Positions 1-9,522 are shown, counted from the first letter of the stretch. The stretch: DNA of 64,000 nucleotides from CAVUAA01 sp963739345 (GCA_963739345.1 CAVUAA010000001.1:434001-498000); one strand, 5' to 3'. Notes: a model not told the origin generated them from the sequence alone. Made by a program: numbers and translations.

Positions 1-2
1 GC

Positions 3-1652
3 TATGGCGTGGGCGGCACGATTCACATCGTGGTCAATAACCAGATCGGCTTCACAACGCTCCCCAAAGACTCCCGCTCGACGAGATACTGTACTGACAT
101 CGCGCGGGCGTTTTCTGCCCCTGTTTTCCACGTCAACTGCGAAGATCCTGAAGGGTGTGTCTATGCGGCGATTTTGGCGATTGAGTTGCGTCAGAAGTTT
201 GGGTGCGATGTGTTTATCGACATCAACTGCTACCGCAAATATGGGCATAATGAGGCTGATGAGCCGGCGTTCACGCAGCCGCTCGAGTACCAGATGATTC
301 GTCAAAAGAAATCGGTGCGGGAGACCTACCGCGATGATCTGGTTTCACAGGGGGTCATAGAGAAGCAGATCGCAGAGGAGCTGGAGGCCGAGTTCAGGGC
401 GGGGCTGCAGAGAGAGCTCGATCAGGTGCAGACGTTAGAGACCAAGCGGAGCGCAGAAGAGGCGACGCCGAGGTGGCAGACGCTGCGCGAGGCCAATCAG
501 CATCACGATCCGTTTGAACCGGTGGAGACCGCGGTTTCAGAGGAAGTGATGGTGGCGCTCGCTGAGAAGTTTTGTCAAATTCCAGAGGGGTTTAACGCTC
601 ATCGCAAGATTGCAAAGCTCGCAGCTGATCGTCTGAAGATGGTGCATGGGGAGCTGCTCAACTGGGGAATGGCCGAGCATTTGGCATATGCGACGTTGCT
701 CGCTGATGGGACGCACGTCCGACTTGCCGGACAGGATAGTCGGCGAGGGACCTTCAACCATCGGCATGCGATGTGGATGGATCAGAAGGAAGCGCGAAAA
801 TATTTTCCTCTCAATCATGTGGGCGAGGGGCGGTTTGATGTGTTCAACTCCCACCTCTCGGAATTTGCAGTGCTCGCATTTGAATATGGCTACACCCTCT
901 CCTATCCAGAAGCGCTGGTCCTTTGGGAGGCGCAGTTTGGCGACTTTGCGAACGGGGCGCAGGTGGTCTTCGACCAATATCTCTCCACGTCGGAGCAGAA
1001 GTGGCATCGCCTCTCGGGGCTTGTCTTGCTCCTCCCCCACGGCTACGAGGGACAAGGGCCTGAACACAGCTCAGCGAGAATCGAGCGATCGCTCCAGCTG
1101 GCGGGCGACAACAACATGTATGTGTGCAATCCGACGACGCCGGCACAGATCTTTCATCTTCTCCGTCGTCAGGTGTTGCAGAAGGTGCGCCGTCCGCTCA
1201 TTGTTTTCACGCCGAAGCAACTGTTTGGGCATCCGGACTGCGCCAGTGCGTTGAGTGAGCTGAGTGGTGGCCGCTTTCAGGAGATCATCCCCGACGATCA
1301 TGTAGACGCCACCCGCGTCCTCTTCTGTTCGGGTCGTCTCTATTACGATTTGGTGTCTGCTCAGACGGACAATGTGGCAATTGTGCGCATCGAGCAGCTC
1401 TATCCTTTCCACGACGAGTTAGCCCGCGAGATCATCGGACGCTACCCTAGGTGTGAAGAGTGGGTGTGGGTTCAGGAAGAGCCGGAGAACATGGGGGCGT
1501 GGGACTTTCTACGCCCCGTTTTGCGGGAAGTGCTTCCCAACGGCGCCGAGGCGCAGTATATCGGGCGGAAGCGGAGTGCGTCGCCGGCGACTGGGTCGCC
1601 GAGCAAGCACAAAGCGCAGCAGGCAGAAATTCTAAAGCAGGCCTTTGAATGA
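3..1652 (+). CDS. sucA: 2-oxoglutarate dehydrogenase E1 component, 5' truncated by window edge
   Basis: Thiamine-diphosphate-dependent E1 subunit that decarboxylates 2-oxoglutarate and succinylates the lipoyl group of SucB in the TCA cycle. The reading frame is open from the window edge, so only the C-terminal 549 residues are present. Visible family motifs are GGTIHIVVNNQIGFTT at the start of the fragment, CYRKYGHNEADEP about 75 residues on, GPEHSSARIERSLQLA in the transketolase-like domain, and the C-terminal RSASPATG segment. The stop codon overlaps the sucB start (ATGA), indicating translational coupling in a sucA-sucB-lpdA operon. Motifs and operon make the call secure; the start lies outside the window. 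Confidence 0.97.
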   Translation, partial: YGVGGTIHIVVNNQIGFTTLPKDSRSTRYCTDIARAFSAPVFHVNCEDPEGCVYAAILAIELRQKFGCDVFIDINCYRKYGHNEADEPAFTQPLEYQMIRQKKSVRETYRDDLVSQGVIEKQIAEELEAEFRAGLQRELDQVQTLETKRSAEEATPRWQTLREANQHHDPFEPVETAVSEEVMVALAEKFCQIPEGFNAHRKIAKLAADRLKMVHGELLNWGMAEHLAYATLLADGTHVRLAGQDSRRGTFNHRHAMWMDQKEARKYFPLNHVGEGRFDVFNSHLSEFAVLAFEYGYTLSYPEALVLWEAQFGDFANGAQVVFDQYLSTSEQKWHRLSGLVLLLPHGYEGQGPEHSSARIERSLQLAGDNNMYVCNPTTPAQIFHLLRRQVLQKVRRPLIVFTPKQLFGHPDCASALSELSGGRFQEIIPDDHVDATRVLFCSGRLYYDLVSAQTDNVAIVRIEQLYPFHDELAREIIGRYPRCEEWVWVQEEPENMGAWDFLRPVLREVLPNGAEAQYIGRKRSASPATGSPSKHKAQQAEILKQAFE

Positions 1653-2761
1653 CTAAGGTAGAGATCAAAATTCCCGAGATGGGCGAGTCGGTCAACGAGG
1701 TGACCGTGGCGACCCTCCTCAAAGAGAACGGGGCCGTCGTCAAGATGGACGACGAGCTCATTGAGCTGGAGACCGACAAGGTGAACCAGGTGCTCAACGC
1801 CGCACAAGGGGGGAAGCTTGAGTGGAGCGTCAAGGTTGACGATGTGATCACCGTGGGAACAGTGATCGGTACCATCGATACGTCGGTGGCTGCGCCGGCC
1901 GTTGAGGCTCCTAAGAAGGACGAGGCAGCTCCTCCGCCTCCATCCGCTGCAGAGAAGCCGACAGCTGGTCCGTCGGCTCGTATGATGGAGCAGGAGTTTG
2001 TCGCCAATCTCAAGACCCCGCCGTCGGCGGAGCCCACACCAGCAGCTCCCAAACCGACAGGGGAGCGGGAGACGCGGAAGCGGATGAGCAAGATCCGGCA
2101 GGTGATTGCGCGGAGGCTGTTGGAGGCGAAGCAGACGACTGCTATGCTCACCACCTTCAACGAGATTGACATGTCTGCGGTGATGAAGCTTCGGAAGGAG
2201 TATCAGGAGCAGTTTGTAAAGAAGCACGGGATCAAACTGGGCTTCATGTCTTGGTTTGTGAAGGGGTGTGTGCAGGCGCTTAAAGACGTCCCCGGGGTCA
2301 ACAGCTACATTGATGGGGATGAGATCGTTCACCGCGAATATTATGATATTGGCATTGCGGTGGGGACCGATAGGGGACTGATGGTTCCCGTTGTGCGCGA
2401 TTGCGATCAGCTCTCCTTTGCAGGTGTTGAGCAGGCGATCAAAGATTTTGCCGTGAAGGCCCGGTCGGGAAAGATCAGCGTCGACGACCTCCAGGGAGGG
2501 GGCTTCACCATCACCAACGGTGGCATCTACGGCTCGCTCCTTTCGACACCCATTCTCAACCCGCCGCAGAGCGGCATCCTCGGCATGCACAAGATTCAGG
2601 AGCGACCGGTGGTGGTTAATGGTGAGGTGGTGGGCCGTCCCATGATGTACACCGCACTCAGCTACGACCACCGCATTGTCGACGGCCAGGAGGCCGTCAC
2701 CTTCCTCGTCCGCCTCAAGGAAGTGCTCGAAGATCCTGCACGACTGGTGATTGACCTATGA
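1649..2761 (+). CDS. sucB: Dihydrolipoyl succinyltransferase (E2 of 2-oxoglutarate dehydrogenase)
   Basis: E2 core enzyme that passes the succinyl group from lipoyl-lysine to CoA. The 370-aa protein has an N-terminal lipoyl domain (ETDKVNQ, lipoyl Lys44), an Ala/Pro-rich linker at about 85-130, and a catalytic acyltransferase domain ending in SYDHRIVDG (His341, Asp345). Between linker and catalytic domain I see no peripheral-subunit-binding domain, which normally anchors E1 and E3; the protein is about 35 residues shorter than E. coli SucB. Its ATG overlaps the sucA stop and its stop overlaps the lpdA start, both as ATGA. Confidence 0.96.
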   Translation: MTKVEIKIPEMGESVNEVTVATLLKENGAVVKMDDELIELETDKVNQVLNAAQGGKLEWSVKVDDVITVGTVIGTIDTSVAAPAVEAPKKDEAAPPPPSAAEKPTAGPSARMMEQEFVANLKTPPSAEPTPAAPKPTGERETRKRMSKIRQVIARRLLEAKQTTAMLTTFNEIDMSAVMKLRKEYQEQFVKKHGIKLGFMSWFVKGCVQALKDVPGVNSYIDGDEIVHREYYDIGIAVGTDRGLMVPVVRDCDQLSFAGVEQAIKDFAVKARSGKISVDDLQGGGFTITNGGIYGSLLSTPILNPPQSGILGMHKIQERPVVVNGEVVGRPMMYTALSYDHRIVDGQEAVTFLVRLKEVLEDPARLVIDL

Positions 2762-4125
2762 CCGATATTTATGACGTGATTGTGATTGGTGGGGGACCGG
2801 GGGGCTATGTGGCCGCCATTCGGGCGGGACAGCTCGGCCTCAAGACCGCTTGCGTGGATGCACGTGAGAAGCTGGGGGGGACCTGCCTCAACGTCGGGTG
2901 TATTCCGTCGAAGACGTTGCTGCACACCACCGAGGTGCATGCGCAGGCGCAGCACCTCTACCCCAATGCCAAGCTCGACTTCGACTTTGCTGCCATGATG
3001 AAGAACAAGCTCGAGGTGGTCGCCACTCTCTCTGGCGGGATTGAGATGCTCCTCAAGAAGAACAAAGTGACCCGGATTAAGGGGTTCGCTAAGCTGCAGA
3101 GCGCCACCGAGGTGGAAGTTGACGGTAAGATTTATCAGACTAAAAACATCATCCTTGCCACCGGCTCCGAGCCCATTCCGCTCCCATTCCTTCCATTCGA
3201 TGAGAAGAAGATTCTCTCCTCTACCGGCGCTTTAGCGCTTGAGACGCCCCCCAAATCTCTCATCCTGGTGGGTGCGGGCGTGGTCGGTCTAGAACTGAGT
3301 TCCGTCTACCGCCGTCTGGGTACCGAGGTGACAGTCGTTGAGTTTCTCGACCACATCTGCCCCTCGCTCGATGGCGCCATGTCCAAGGCGTTGATGAAAG
3401 TGCTGAAAGATCAGGGGATCACCTTCCACCTCTCGTCCAAAGTGGTGAAGGGGAGTGTCACCGATGGCGTCTCCCTCGAAGTGGAGACTCCCGACGGCAT
3501 GAAAACATTCACAGGGGATGTCGCCCTCGTCTCCATTGGTCGCCGTCCCTATTCAGAAGGTGTTGGCCTCGACACGCTCAGCATTGAACCTGACAAGCAG
3601 GGGCGCGTCGTCGTCGACGGGCAGTTCCGAACTAAGCATCCCAACATCTTCGCCATAGGGGACCTTATCGACGGTCCCATGCTAGCGCACAAAGCATCCG
3701 AAGAGGGTGTTGCCGTCGCTGAGATCATTGCCGGCCACACCCCTCACATCAACTACATCGCCATTCCCACCGTCGTCTACACCTCGCCAGAAGTGGCAGG
3801 AGTAGGCCTTACAGAGGAACAAGCCAAAGAGCTTGGCATCACCTCCAAGTCGGGAACGTTCCCTTTCAAGGCCAACTCGCGCGCTCGCTGTACTGGTGAG
3901 ACCGACGGCCTGGCCAAAGTGATCACCGATGCGGCCACCGATCGGATCATCGGTGTCCATGTCATGTGCTCCCGCGCGGGCGAGATGATTCATGAAGGAG
4001 TGGTCGCCGTTGAGAAGGGCATCACCGCTCGTGAGCTTGGTGCTATGTCTCATGCTCACCCCACCTACAGCGAGGCGATCAAAGAAGCGGCTCTCGCCGT
4101 CCACAACGAGCAGATTCATATTTGA
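2758..4125 (+). CDS. lpdA: Dihydrolipoamide dehydrogenase (E3)
   Basis: FAD flavoenzyme that reoxidises dihydrolipoyl groups with NAD+. The 455-aa protein shows the N-terminal FAD fold GGGPGGYVAAI, the redox-active disulfide CLNVGC (Cys43/Cys48), a second nucleotide-binding motif VGAGVVGLE, the FAD contact FAIGDL, and the C-terminal catalytic pair in HAHPTYSE. Length is typical. It overlaps sucB by four bases, so a complete oxoglutarate dehydrogenase operon is encoded; the same E3 may also serve other 2-oxoacid dehydrogenases encoded elsewhere. Confidence 0.97.
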   Translation: MTDIYDVIVIGGGPGGYVAAIRAGQLGLKTACVDAREKLGGTCLNVGCIPSKTLLHTTEVHAQAQHLYPNAKLDFDFAAMMKNKLEVVATLSGGIEMLLKKNKVTRIKGFAKLQSATEVEVDGKIYQTKNIILATGSEPIPLPFLPFDEKKILSSTGALALETPPKSLILVGAGVVGLELSSVYRRLGTEVTVVEFLDHICPSLDGAMSKALMKVLKDQGITFHLSSKVVKGSVTDGVSLEVETPDGMKTFTGDVALVSIGRRPYSEGVGLDTLSIEPDKQGRVVVDGQFRTKHPNIFAIGDLIDGPMLAHKASEEGVAVAEIIAGHTPHINYIAIPTVVYTSPEVAGVGLTEEQAKELGITSKSGTFPFKANSRARCTGETDGLAKVITDAATDRIIGVHVMCSRAGEMIHEGVVAVEKGITARELGAMSHAHPTYSEAIKEAALAVHNEQIHI

Positions 4126-4126
4126 T

Positions 4127-4158
4127 TTGACTTGGATCGTTGATTGAGAGACTATACT
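4127..4158 (+). promoter_or_regulatory. Possible promoter for the barrel/beta-helix gene
   Basis: TTGACT (4127-4132) and TATACT (4153-4158) lie between lpdA and the outer-membrane gene. The 20-base spacer is long for a sigma-70 promoter, so this is only a candidate. Transcription would begin near 4165, leaving a very short leader before the signal-peptide frame. Confidence 0.3.
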
Positions 4159-4189
4159 TTCATAGTCATTCGCAATCGGGTATTTTTTT

Positions 4190-7100
4190 CTGTTTTCTCG
4201 ACTAATCTGTGCACTCATCTTCCTAATACCGTCGGTTATTGGTGCCTTGCAATGGTCTCCGCAACTGGAGATCGAGGGGCGCACCAATGGATTTAGGCGT
4301 GGAGCTGGAGCCGACGTGTTGTTCCCTGTCTATCAGAACAGCTGCGCGCTCGGTTTTGCGCAGGGGACGGGGGGAAGGTGGCTAGACCATTGGACCGGAG
4401 CGCTTGGAGCTGGCTATCGGGTGCAGCGTGGTCCGTTTGCCGTTGGGGTGAATGGATTCATCGACTACGACTACACCAACAGCCACCGCTCCTTTTGGCA
4501 AGGGGGTATCGGTGGGGAGCTCCTCGCTCCCAGCTTCGAAGCGCGCATCAATGGCTACTTGCCGTTCAATAGCGGACGGGCTGTAGGTGAAGAGGCGGAT
4601 CTGTTTTTGCGTGGGCTCGATCTGTGGCGCCGCGACTTCAACCTGGTCGAGCGGAGCTATCGCGGGGTGGATGCTGAGATAGGTTATGGCTACGCCTGCT
4701 TGTGTGGGGTCATGTGGGCGCATGCGGGCTACTACGATTTCACCGCCCGCCGCAATCCAGACATTCGGGGACCTAGGATTCGGCTCACCTATCAGCTGGA
4801 TCGTCTTTTTGGGAAAATCGGAGCGTTTGCTTCTGTGGGAACGGTCTGGGAGTATGACGCGGTCCACAAAGGGAACATCGCGGCGGAGCTCTCCGTACAG
4901 GTTCCGTTGGGGCGGTCCGGTGGGTCGGCTAGGTGTTCCCTCACATCGGTGAGACGGCGGATGGGCTTTCCTGTCCGTCGGGTGAATAGCACTCTGGTCC
5001 GCCGTCAAGCACAACCGGAGCTTGTGAGCGTGAACCAGGTGCTCACCCCCAACGGGCTACCCCAGCAGGTTGTCTTTGCCACAGGGGTCGGGGCGGGAAG
5101 TGGAACGCAAAGCGATCCTACGAATGTCGCTGGGGCACTGGCGATCTCCCGTCCGTTTGACTTCATCGTGCCACTGGCCGACGGCGGTCCCCTTCCGCTG
5201 ACGAGCACGTTTGCACTGAAGGATGGTCAACAGCTGCTTGGATTTGGCGATGCGAGTACTCTTGTGATTACGGCTGATCGGGCCTCTCTTACCCTATTCA
5301 ACGGTGCCGGTCGGCCAACGTTGACGGGGGGCGGGTTCCCAACAATCACCGTCAACCAGGGAAATACGGTGCAAGGGTTAGCGACTTCTGGCGGCACCGA
5401 CGGGATCTTCGGCATCAATCCGGTCGGCACCACGGTTCGGAATGTAACGATCACAGGGGCAACTGATGACGGCATTGACCTCACCAATGCGACAGGCACG
5501 CTACTCGAAGATGTGACGATCACAACGCCCGGTGACTTTGGCATTGTATTTGGAACCGCAGCGCTAGACACCACGCTAAGGCGGGTGTCGGTGGGTGGAA
5601 CGCCAGATGACGGCATCATCATCACGAACGGGGCGAACACCCTGATGGAAGATATCACAGTGTCGGCTTCTGGCGACTTTGGCATCCAAATTGCTGGCTC
5701 TGCGGTCAATACTACTATCCGACGAACAACCGTTACTGGCACCACCAATGATGGCATTCTGTTAAACGATGCGCGCAGCACACTCATCGAGGACGCCGTG
5801 CTCACAACCATCGGTGACTTTGGCATCCAAATGACCGGCGCTGCGCGCGATACGACTATCCGACGGACAACGATCACTGGCACAGCCAATGATGGCATCC
5901 TGTTGGCCAATGCGAACAATACCCTGATTGAGGATAGTCGGCTCTCTGGCATTGGCGACTTTGGCATCCAAATCACTGGCTCTGCCGTCGACACGACCAT
6001 CCGCAACACCACCATCGATATGGCCGCTAATGATGGCATCGTGATCGCTGACGGAAGGAACACCCTTATTGAGGGGACGACCGTCTCCAACATCACCGGC
6101 GGCCCAGGGATTTTTATTAGCGGCTCGTCACGCGACCTGACGGTTGTAAATTCGACGATCTCAACAGTGACTGGTGACGGGATCGTGGTGAATAATTCAA
6201 GCGACACAAGAATCTCCAACGTCTCCATTTCGGCTGTGAGTGTGGCCGGGATCTTCCTTGACAACAGCTCAAGCCGCTCGGTCATCCAGAATGTGCGCAT
6301 TGACACCACCGCCAGCGACGGGATTTTGTGCGAAAACTGCTTCGATTTGAAAGTGGAGAACTCCACGCTCACAAATATCGGCAACAGCGGAGGAGACTTT
6401 GGCATTAGCCTCACCAATGCACGCGAGGTATTGCTTCGTGGCAACCTGATCAATACGGTGACGGATGATGGGATCAATATCGTGGGTGGCAACAACGTGG
6501 CCATCCTCGACACGACGATCACCAACGCCGTTAGCCGGGGAATTGACCTTACCAATGTGACGGGGAATGTGCGGGTCCAGGGAAATACCATTGCCAGCAT
6601 CACGGGCGCCGCCAACTTTGGTATCGAGTGTATTAACGCTACCACCGTCAATGATACGTTCTATCAGATAGCCAACAACACCATCTCAGGGAATGGAACA
6701 GCAGGCGGGTTTACGACTACTGATACGGGAATCTCCATCCTCTCGACGGGAGCCGCTCGTGTCTTTGCTTCAGTCGCCGGTAATGAGCTGCGCGGTCTAG
6801 ATGGGACGGGCATCTTTGCGCAGAAAGGGACCGCCAGTGCGACGTCTGGACTGCTTGATGTGAGCATGGTCAACAACCGGATCACCGACCTCGACGCGTC
6901 ACCAGCAATTAGCGTGCAGGCGATCGCTTCAAGTGACAATGCTGTGGTCAACTACACCATTGCAGGCAATGTGATCGAGGGGGTGAGAGGGTTTGGCATG
7001 CTACTCCGAAACGATGCAACTGCCGCTGGAGCGGTTGCCCCCGTCATCATGACAGGTAAGGTGAACAACAACACCCTCCTCAGGACCGGCGGACTCTTTG

Positions 7101-7525
7101 CCGAAACCGACATGGAAGGCAATCCGGCTCACTCCTTTACTCTCTGCCTGCTGAACAATGCCTTCGTCGGCACGACTGCGCAAGCAATTCGGGTCAATGC
7201 TGATTCGACCTCGTTCGGTGCTGTCAACGTTACTGGATGTGGCAATACCGACAACGGCAGCCCGAGTGGCACATCTGCTTACGATTTCGACGCTGAAGCG
7301 ACCTTCACCGGAAGCTATTGCCTCACACTAGTAGGGAACAACTCTAATCGGACCCGGCCGACTATCCGGATTGAAAATGATGCCGGAGGGGGCACCTTTG
7401 AGGTAACCGACGTGGCCAACCTCTCGGCCGTTAACAATGACATCGGGGTTAACACCTCTGCCTCCTCGGCTCCGATTATTGACCGGAACACACCGTGTCC
7501 GGGATGTACGTGCAATTTGCCTTAA
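4190..7525 (+). CDS. Outer-membrane beta-barrel (inverse-autotransporter-like) with beta-helix passenger
   Basis: About 1,110 aa. An N-terminal outer-membrane barrel of inverse-autotransporter/intimin style (GVNGFIDYDYTNSHRSFW, then RINGYLPF) occupies roughly the first 250 residues. It is followed by a secreted-type right-handed beta-helix region with many DGI and DFGI turns, including five 47-residue tandem units. The first ATG/GTG/TTG in frame is TTG at 4247, which leaves the mature sequence without a signal peptide. The same frame is open back to 4166 and encodes a good signal peptide (SRLICALIFLIPSVIGA) just upstream. I place the start at CTG 4190 tentatively; ATC 4175 or a frameshift in the T7 tract at 4182-4188 are alternatives. 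A likely surface adhesin, with a paralog at 54340-56667. Confidence 0.8.
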   Translation: MFSRLICALIFLIPSVIGALQWSPQLEIEGRTNGFRRGAGADVLFPVYQNSCALGFAQGTGGRWLDHWTGALGAGYRVQRGPFAVGVNGFIDYDYTNSHRSFWQGGIGGELLAPSFEARINGYLPFNSGRAVGEEADLFLRGLDLWRRDFNLVERSYRGVDAEIGYGYACLCGVMWAHAGYYDFTARRNPDIRGPRIRLTYQLDRLFGKIGAFASVGTVWEYDAVHKGNIAAELSVQVPLGRSGGSARCSLTSVRRRMGFPVRRVNSTLVRRQAQPELVSVNQVLTPNGLPQQVVFATGVGAGSGTQSDPTNVAGALAISRPFDFIVPLADGGPLPLTSTFALKDGQQLLGFGDASTLVITADRASLTLFNGAGRPTLTGGGFPTITVNQGNTVQGLATSGGTDGIFGINPVGTTVRNVTITGATDDGIDLTNATGTLLEDVTITTPGDFGIVFGTAALDTTLRRVSVGGTPDDGIIITNGANTLMEDITVSASGDFGIQIAGSAVNTTIRRTTVTGTTNDGILLNDARSTLIEDAVLTTIGDFGIQMTGAARDTTIRRTTITGTANDGILLANANNTLIEDSRLSGIGDFGIQITGSAVDTTIRNTTIDMAANDGIVIADGRNTLIEGTTVSNITGGPGIFISGSSRDLTVVNSTISTVTGDGIVVNNSSDTRISNVSISAVSVAGIFLDNSSSRSVIQNVRIDTTASDGILCENCFDLKVENSTLTNIGNSGGDFGISLTNAREVLLRGNLINTVTDDGINIVGGNNVAILDTTITNAVSRGIDLTNVTGNVRVQGNTIASITGAANFGIECINATTVNDTFYQIANNTISGNGTAGGFTTTDTGISILSTGAARVFASVAGNELRGLDGTGIFAQKGTASATSGLLDVSMVNNRITDLDASPAISVQAIASSDNAVVNYTIAGNVIEGVRGFGMLLRNDATAAGAVAPVIMTGKVNNNTLLRTGGLFAETDMEGNPAHSFTLCLLNNAFVGTTAQAIRVNADSTSFGAVNVTGCGNTDNGSPSGTSAYDFDAEATFTGSYCLTLVGNNSNRTRPTIRIENDAGGGTFEVTDVANLSAVNNDIGVNTSASSAPIIDRNTPCPGCTCNLP
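5429..6133 (+). repeat. Five tandem 141-bp coding repeats (47-aa beta-helix units)
   Basis: Within the beta-helix region, five consecutive 47-residue units begin with TT(I/V/L)R and carry NDGI or DDGI near residue 15 and GDFGI or GGPGI near residue 38. Each unit corresponds to about two beta-helix turns. DNA similarity is highest between the third and fourth units, suggesting recent unequal recombination and scope for repeat-number variation. Confidence 0.85.
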
Positions 7526-7540
7526 TTTTTTGGAGTGAAA

Positions 7541-8461
7541 ATGAAACGTCTAGTCACCATCTGTCTTCTCGCAACCGCTCTACTCCACGCCGGAGGTGGG
7601 CGGGGTGCCTGGGAGTTGAATGGGGAGGTCATTGTGTGGGAGCCGTGTGGCCGTGACTTTGTCTTCACTCACGTGGCCGCTGGGCAACCCAATCAGAATC
7701 ATCTCTTCACCGTCAAACCGGAATTCGACGCCGGCTTCCGCATGGGAGTCGGCTACGTAGGTTGCCAAGGCGCCTTTTCCGGTGACGTCAGGTACACCTA
7801 CTGGGAAGGGCACACTGCCCGGTCGGCTACCGACACCAACCTCCGGCTCGAGGTACCTAATTTCTCCCTCAATCTCACCCACGTCGATGGCCGCCGCTGG
7901 CTTCGATATCAGGAGGTCGATCTCCGCTTGAGACGGCTTCTTACTCGCGACAGCTCCTCTGGGATTAGCGCAGTGGGTGGAATTCGGTTCCTTGAGCTCA
8001 GTGAGAATGAGCAGTCCACCGGCCTCCAAACACCTCCCGCCACGTCGATCACCATTGCGCAGCAAGACAAATTCATCGGTTTTGTCTTTGAAGTGGGATT
8101 TTCTGGTCGCCAGACCCTCTGTTGGAATAAGGTCTTGAAGGGCGAGGTGCTAGGGATGGTTGGTGTCGGCAATCAGACAAACGACTGGGCCGTCCTCTCC
8201 GGAGCGGGGGCTGGCATCTCCGCATATGGTGGCCGCGTCCCTTCCGCTTTCAGCTGCATCACAGGTGTCGATGCCCATGTGAGCATCGCCGAAACCGTCT
8301 GCTTTGCCTGGTTTGATATGGTAATTGAGCTGGGATATGAGATTCTCTACTACGTCGATGCTCTCCGGCACGTCGAGCCGATCTCTCCCGACGCCTACAC
8401 CCTTCCCACCTATAGCGTGGGCTTCCACGGTCCATTCCTCAAACTAGGAGCCGTGTACTAG
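7541..8461 (+). CDS. Lpg1974-type (Legionella MOMP-like) outer-membrane protein
   Basis: A 306-aa predicted outer-membrane protein with an N-terminal signal peptide (KRLVTICLLATALLHAG). ATG 7541 is chosen over GTG 7535 because GGAG at 7532-7535 sits five bases before it. The body alternates hydrophobic and polar residues, with features of the Lpg1974/Legionella_OMP family: an early FDAGFRMGVGY strand and VRYTYWEGH. This family is common in environmental chlamydiae as major outer-membrane proteins. It starts 15 bp after the barrel/beta-helix gene, so the two are probably co-transcribed. The family call is by eye. Confidence 0.7.
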   Translation: MKRLVTICLLATALLHAGGGRGAWELNGEVIVWEPCGRDFVFTHVAAGQPNQNHLFTVKPEFDAGFRMGVGYVGCQGAFSGDVRYTYWEGHTARSATDTNLRLEVPNFSLNLTHVDGRRWLRYQEVDLRLRRLLTRDSSSGISAVGGIRFLELSENEQSTGLQTPPATSITIAQQDKFIGFVFEVGFSGRQTLCWNKVLKGEVLGMVGVGNQTNDWAVLSGAGAGISAYGGRVPSAFSCITGVDAHVSIAETVCFAWFDMVIELGYEILYYVDALRHVEPISPDAYTLPTYSVGFHGPFLKLGAVY

Positions 8462-8494
8462 AGGAGAGCGGCGAGCCGCACCGTCCTCTCCTTG

Positions 8495-8790
8495 GCTGGT
8501 GCCTTGCACGATGGCATGACAGGAGCATCTGTAGGCAAATATGAGGGAACCAATTGCGTCGAGACGACTTTTCACCGTGATCACTTTGTCGGGGAGCGGC
8601 GCATGAACTCAGCAGCAACGATTCCACCCGTTGAGTGGCCGACCAGATTGACCGCCACGTCTTGCACGTCCCAACGGGTGTAGTGAGTTCGGATCCGCTC
8701 AATGAGGGTGTTGATCTGGGCGATGCCATTTTCGAAGTCGGGGTCGAGCTCAGCCATCCGGTCGATCAGCTAAGCGGGTGCTGAAGCGAG
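8495..8790 (-). pseudogene. Decayed fragment of a third alpha/beta hydrolase copy
   Basis: On the minus strand this stretch is alignable with the middle of the intact hydrolase at 8830-9522. For example, 8578-8685 parallels 9107-9215, covering the GHSKG nucleophile region. The copy lacks start and end and has several stops and frameshifts. It is best read as the remnant of a tandem duplication. Confidence 0.65.
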
Positions 8791-8829
8791 AAGGCAACGC
8801 GAAAGCAGGTGTTGTAACACGCAATTTGT

Positions 8830-9522
8830 CTAGCGGGCGGCTAGAATATCGGCAATTCGTTGTATCGTCTCTTTGGCATAGAGGACGCTGAGATGGCTCG
8901 TGCCATGGACAATAGTGTGACGGGATGGACAGCCGGCGAGCACCGCCTCCTGAGGGACGAGCCAGTCGCGGCCTGCGGCGATGTTATAGAGCGGGAGGTG
9001 GTGATTGGCGTTCAGCCATCCGTGTAGGCCCGCGAGCGCATGGCGTGACTTTTTGTAGGCAAAGGTGAGCAAACCAACCGGCTTGATACGGCTTCCTACC
9101 GTGATCACCTTGTCTACCTGTTCGGGCGAGCGGCGCATGAATTCGGCCGCAACAATTCCACCCTTTGAGTGTCCCACCAGGTTGACCCGCACGTCCGGCA
9201 CGTCCCACCGGCCATATTGGGCCCGAATAGTGTCGATTATCGCCTGTATCTTTATCAGACCATCTTCGAGGTTGGAATACTCGATCACGTAGAGGGGACC
9301 GACGTTGTGTTCGCGCAAGCGTTCGGAGAGGGAGTAGAACGCGGTGGCGTTGTGAAAGTCGCCATGCAGAAGGATAGTGGGGGTCTTAGTGGATTGATGC
9401 TCAGAGAGATGACTCGGATTAAGGCCACGCCTCTCCTCTCCACGCCGCCCCCGCAGGACCATCTGCACCCCACTGCGAACTGCTGCCGACACCTCTCGTG
9501 CAGAAGCCTTTAATCTACCCAT
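8830..9522 (-). CDS. Alpha/beta-hydrolase, lipase/esterase-like
   Basis: A 230-aa serine hydrolase. The pattern is PTILLHGDFHN (oxyanion region), nucleophile elbow VGHSKGG, acid in AAGRDWLVP and histidine in GTSHLSVL, i.e. a complete Ser-Asp-His triad of the PGAP1/triacylglycerol-lipase type. ATG 9522 is chosen over the upstream TTG because AAGGAGGG precedes it with good spacing. No signal peptide is seen. A diverged paralog lies at 9738-10379 and a decayed one at 8495-8790. Substrate cannot be inferred. Confidence 0.75.
   Translation of the reverse strand: MGRLKASAREVSAAVRSGVQMVLRGRRGEERRGLNPSHLSEHQSTKTPTILLHGDFHNATAFYSLSERLREHNVGPLYVIEYSNLEDGLIKIQAIIDTIRAQYGRWDVPDVRVNLVGHSKGGIVAAEFMRRSPEQVDKVITVGSRIKPVGLLTFAYKKSRHALAGLHGWLNANHHLPLYNIAAGRDWLVPQEAVLAGCPSRHTIVHGTSHLSVLYAKETIQRIADILAAR

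Noticed and set aside
1472..2671. 399-aa minus-strand frame over sucA/sucB
   Set aside because: Antisense to two unmistakable genes with ATGA coupling; no protein-like motifs.
5227..6651. 474-aa minus-strand frame opposite the beta-helix repeats
   Set aside because: Antisense to the repeats, with low-complexity composition and no start context; the plus-strand signal peptide and barrel are convincing.
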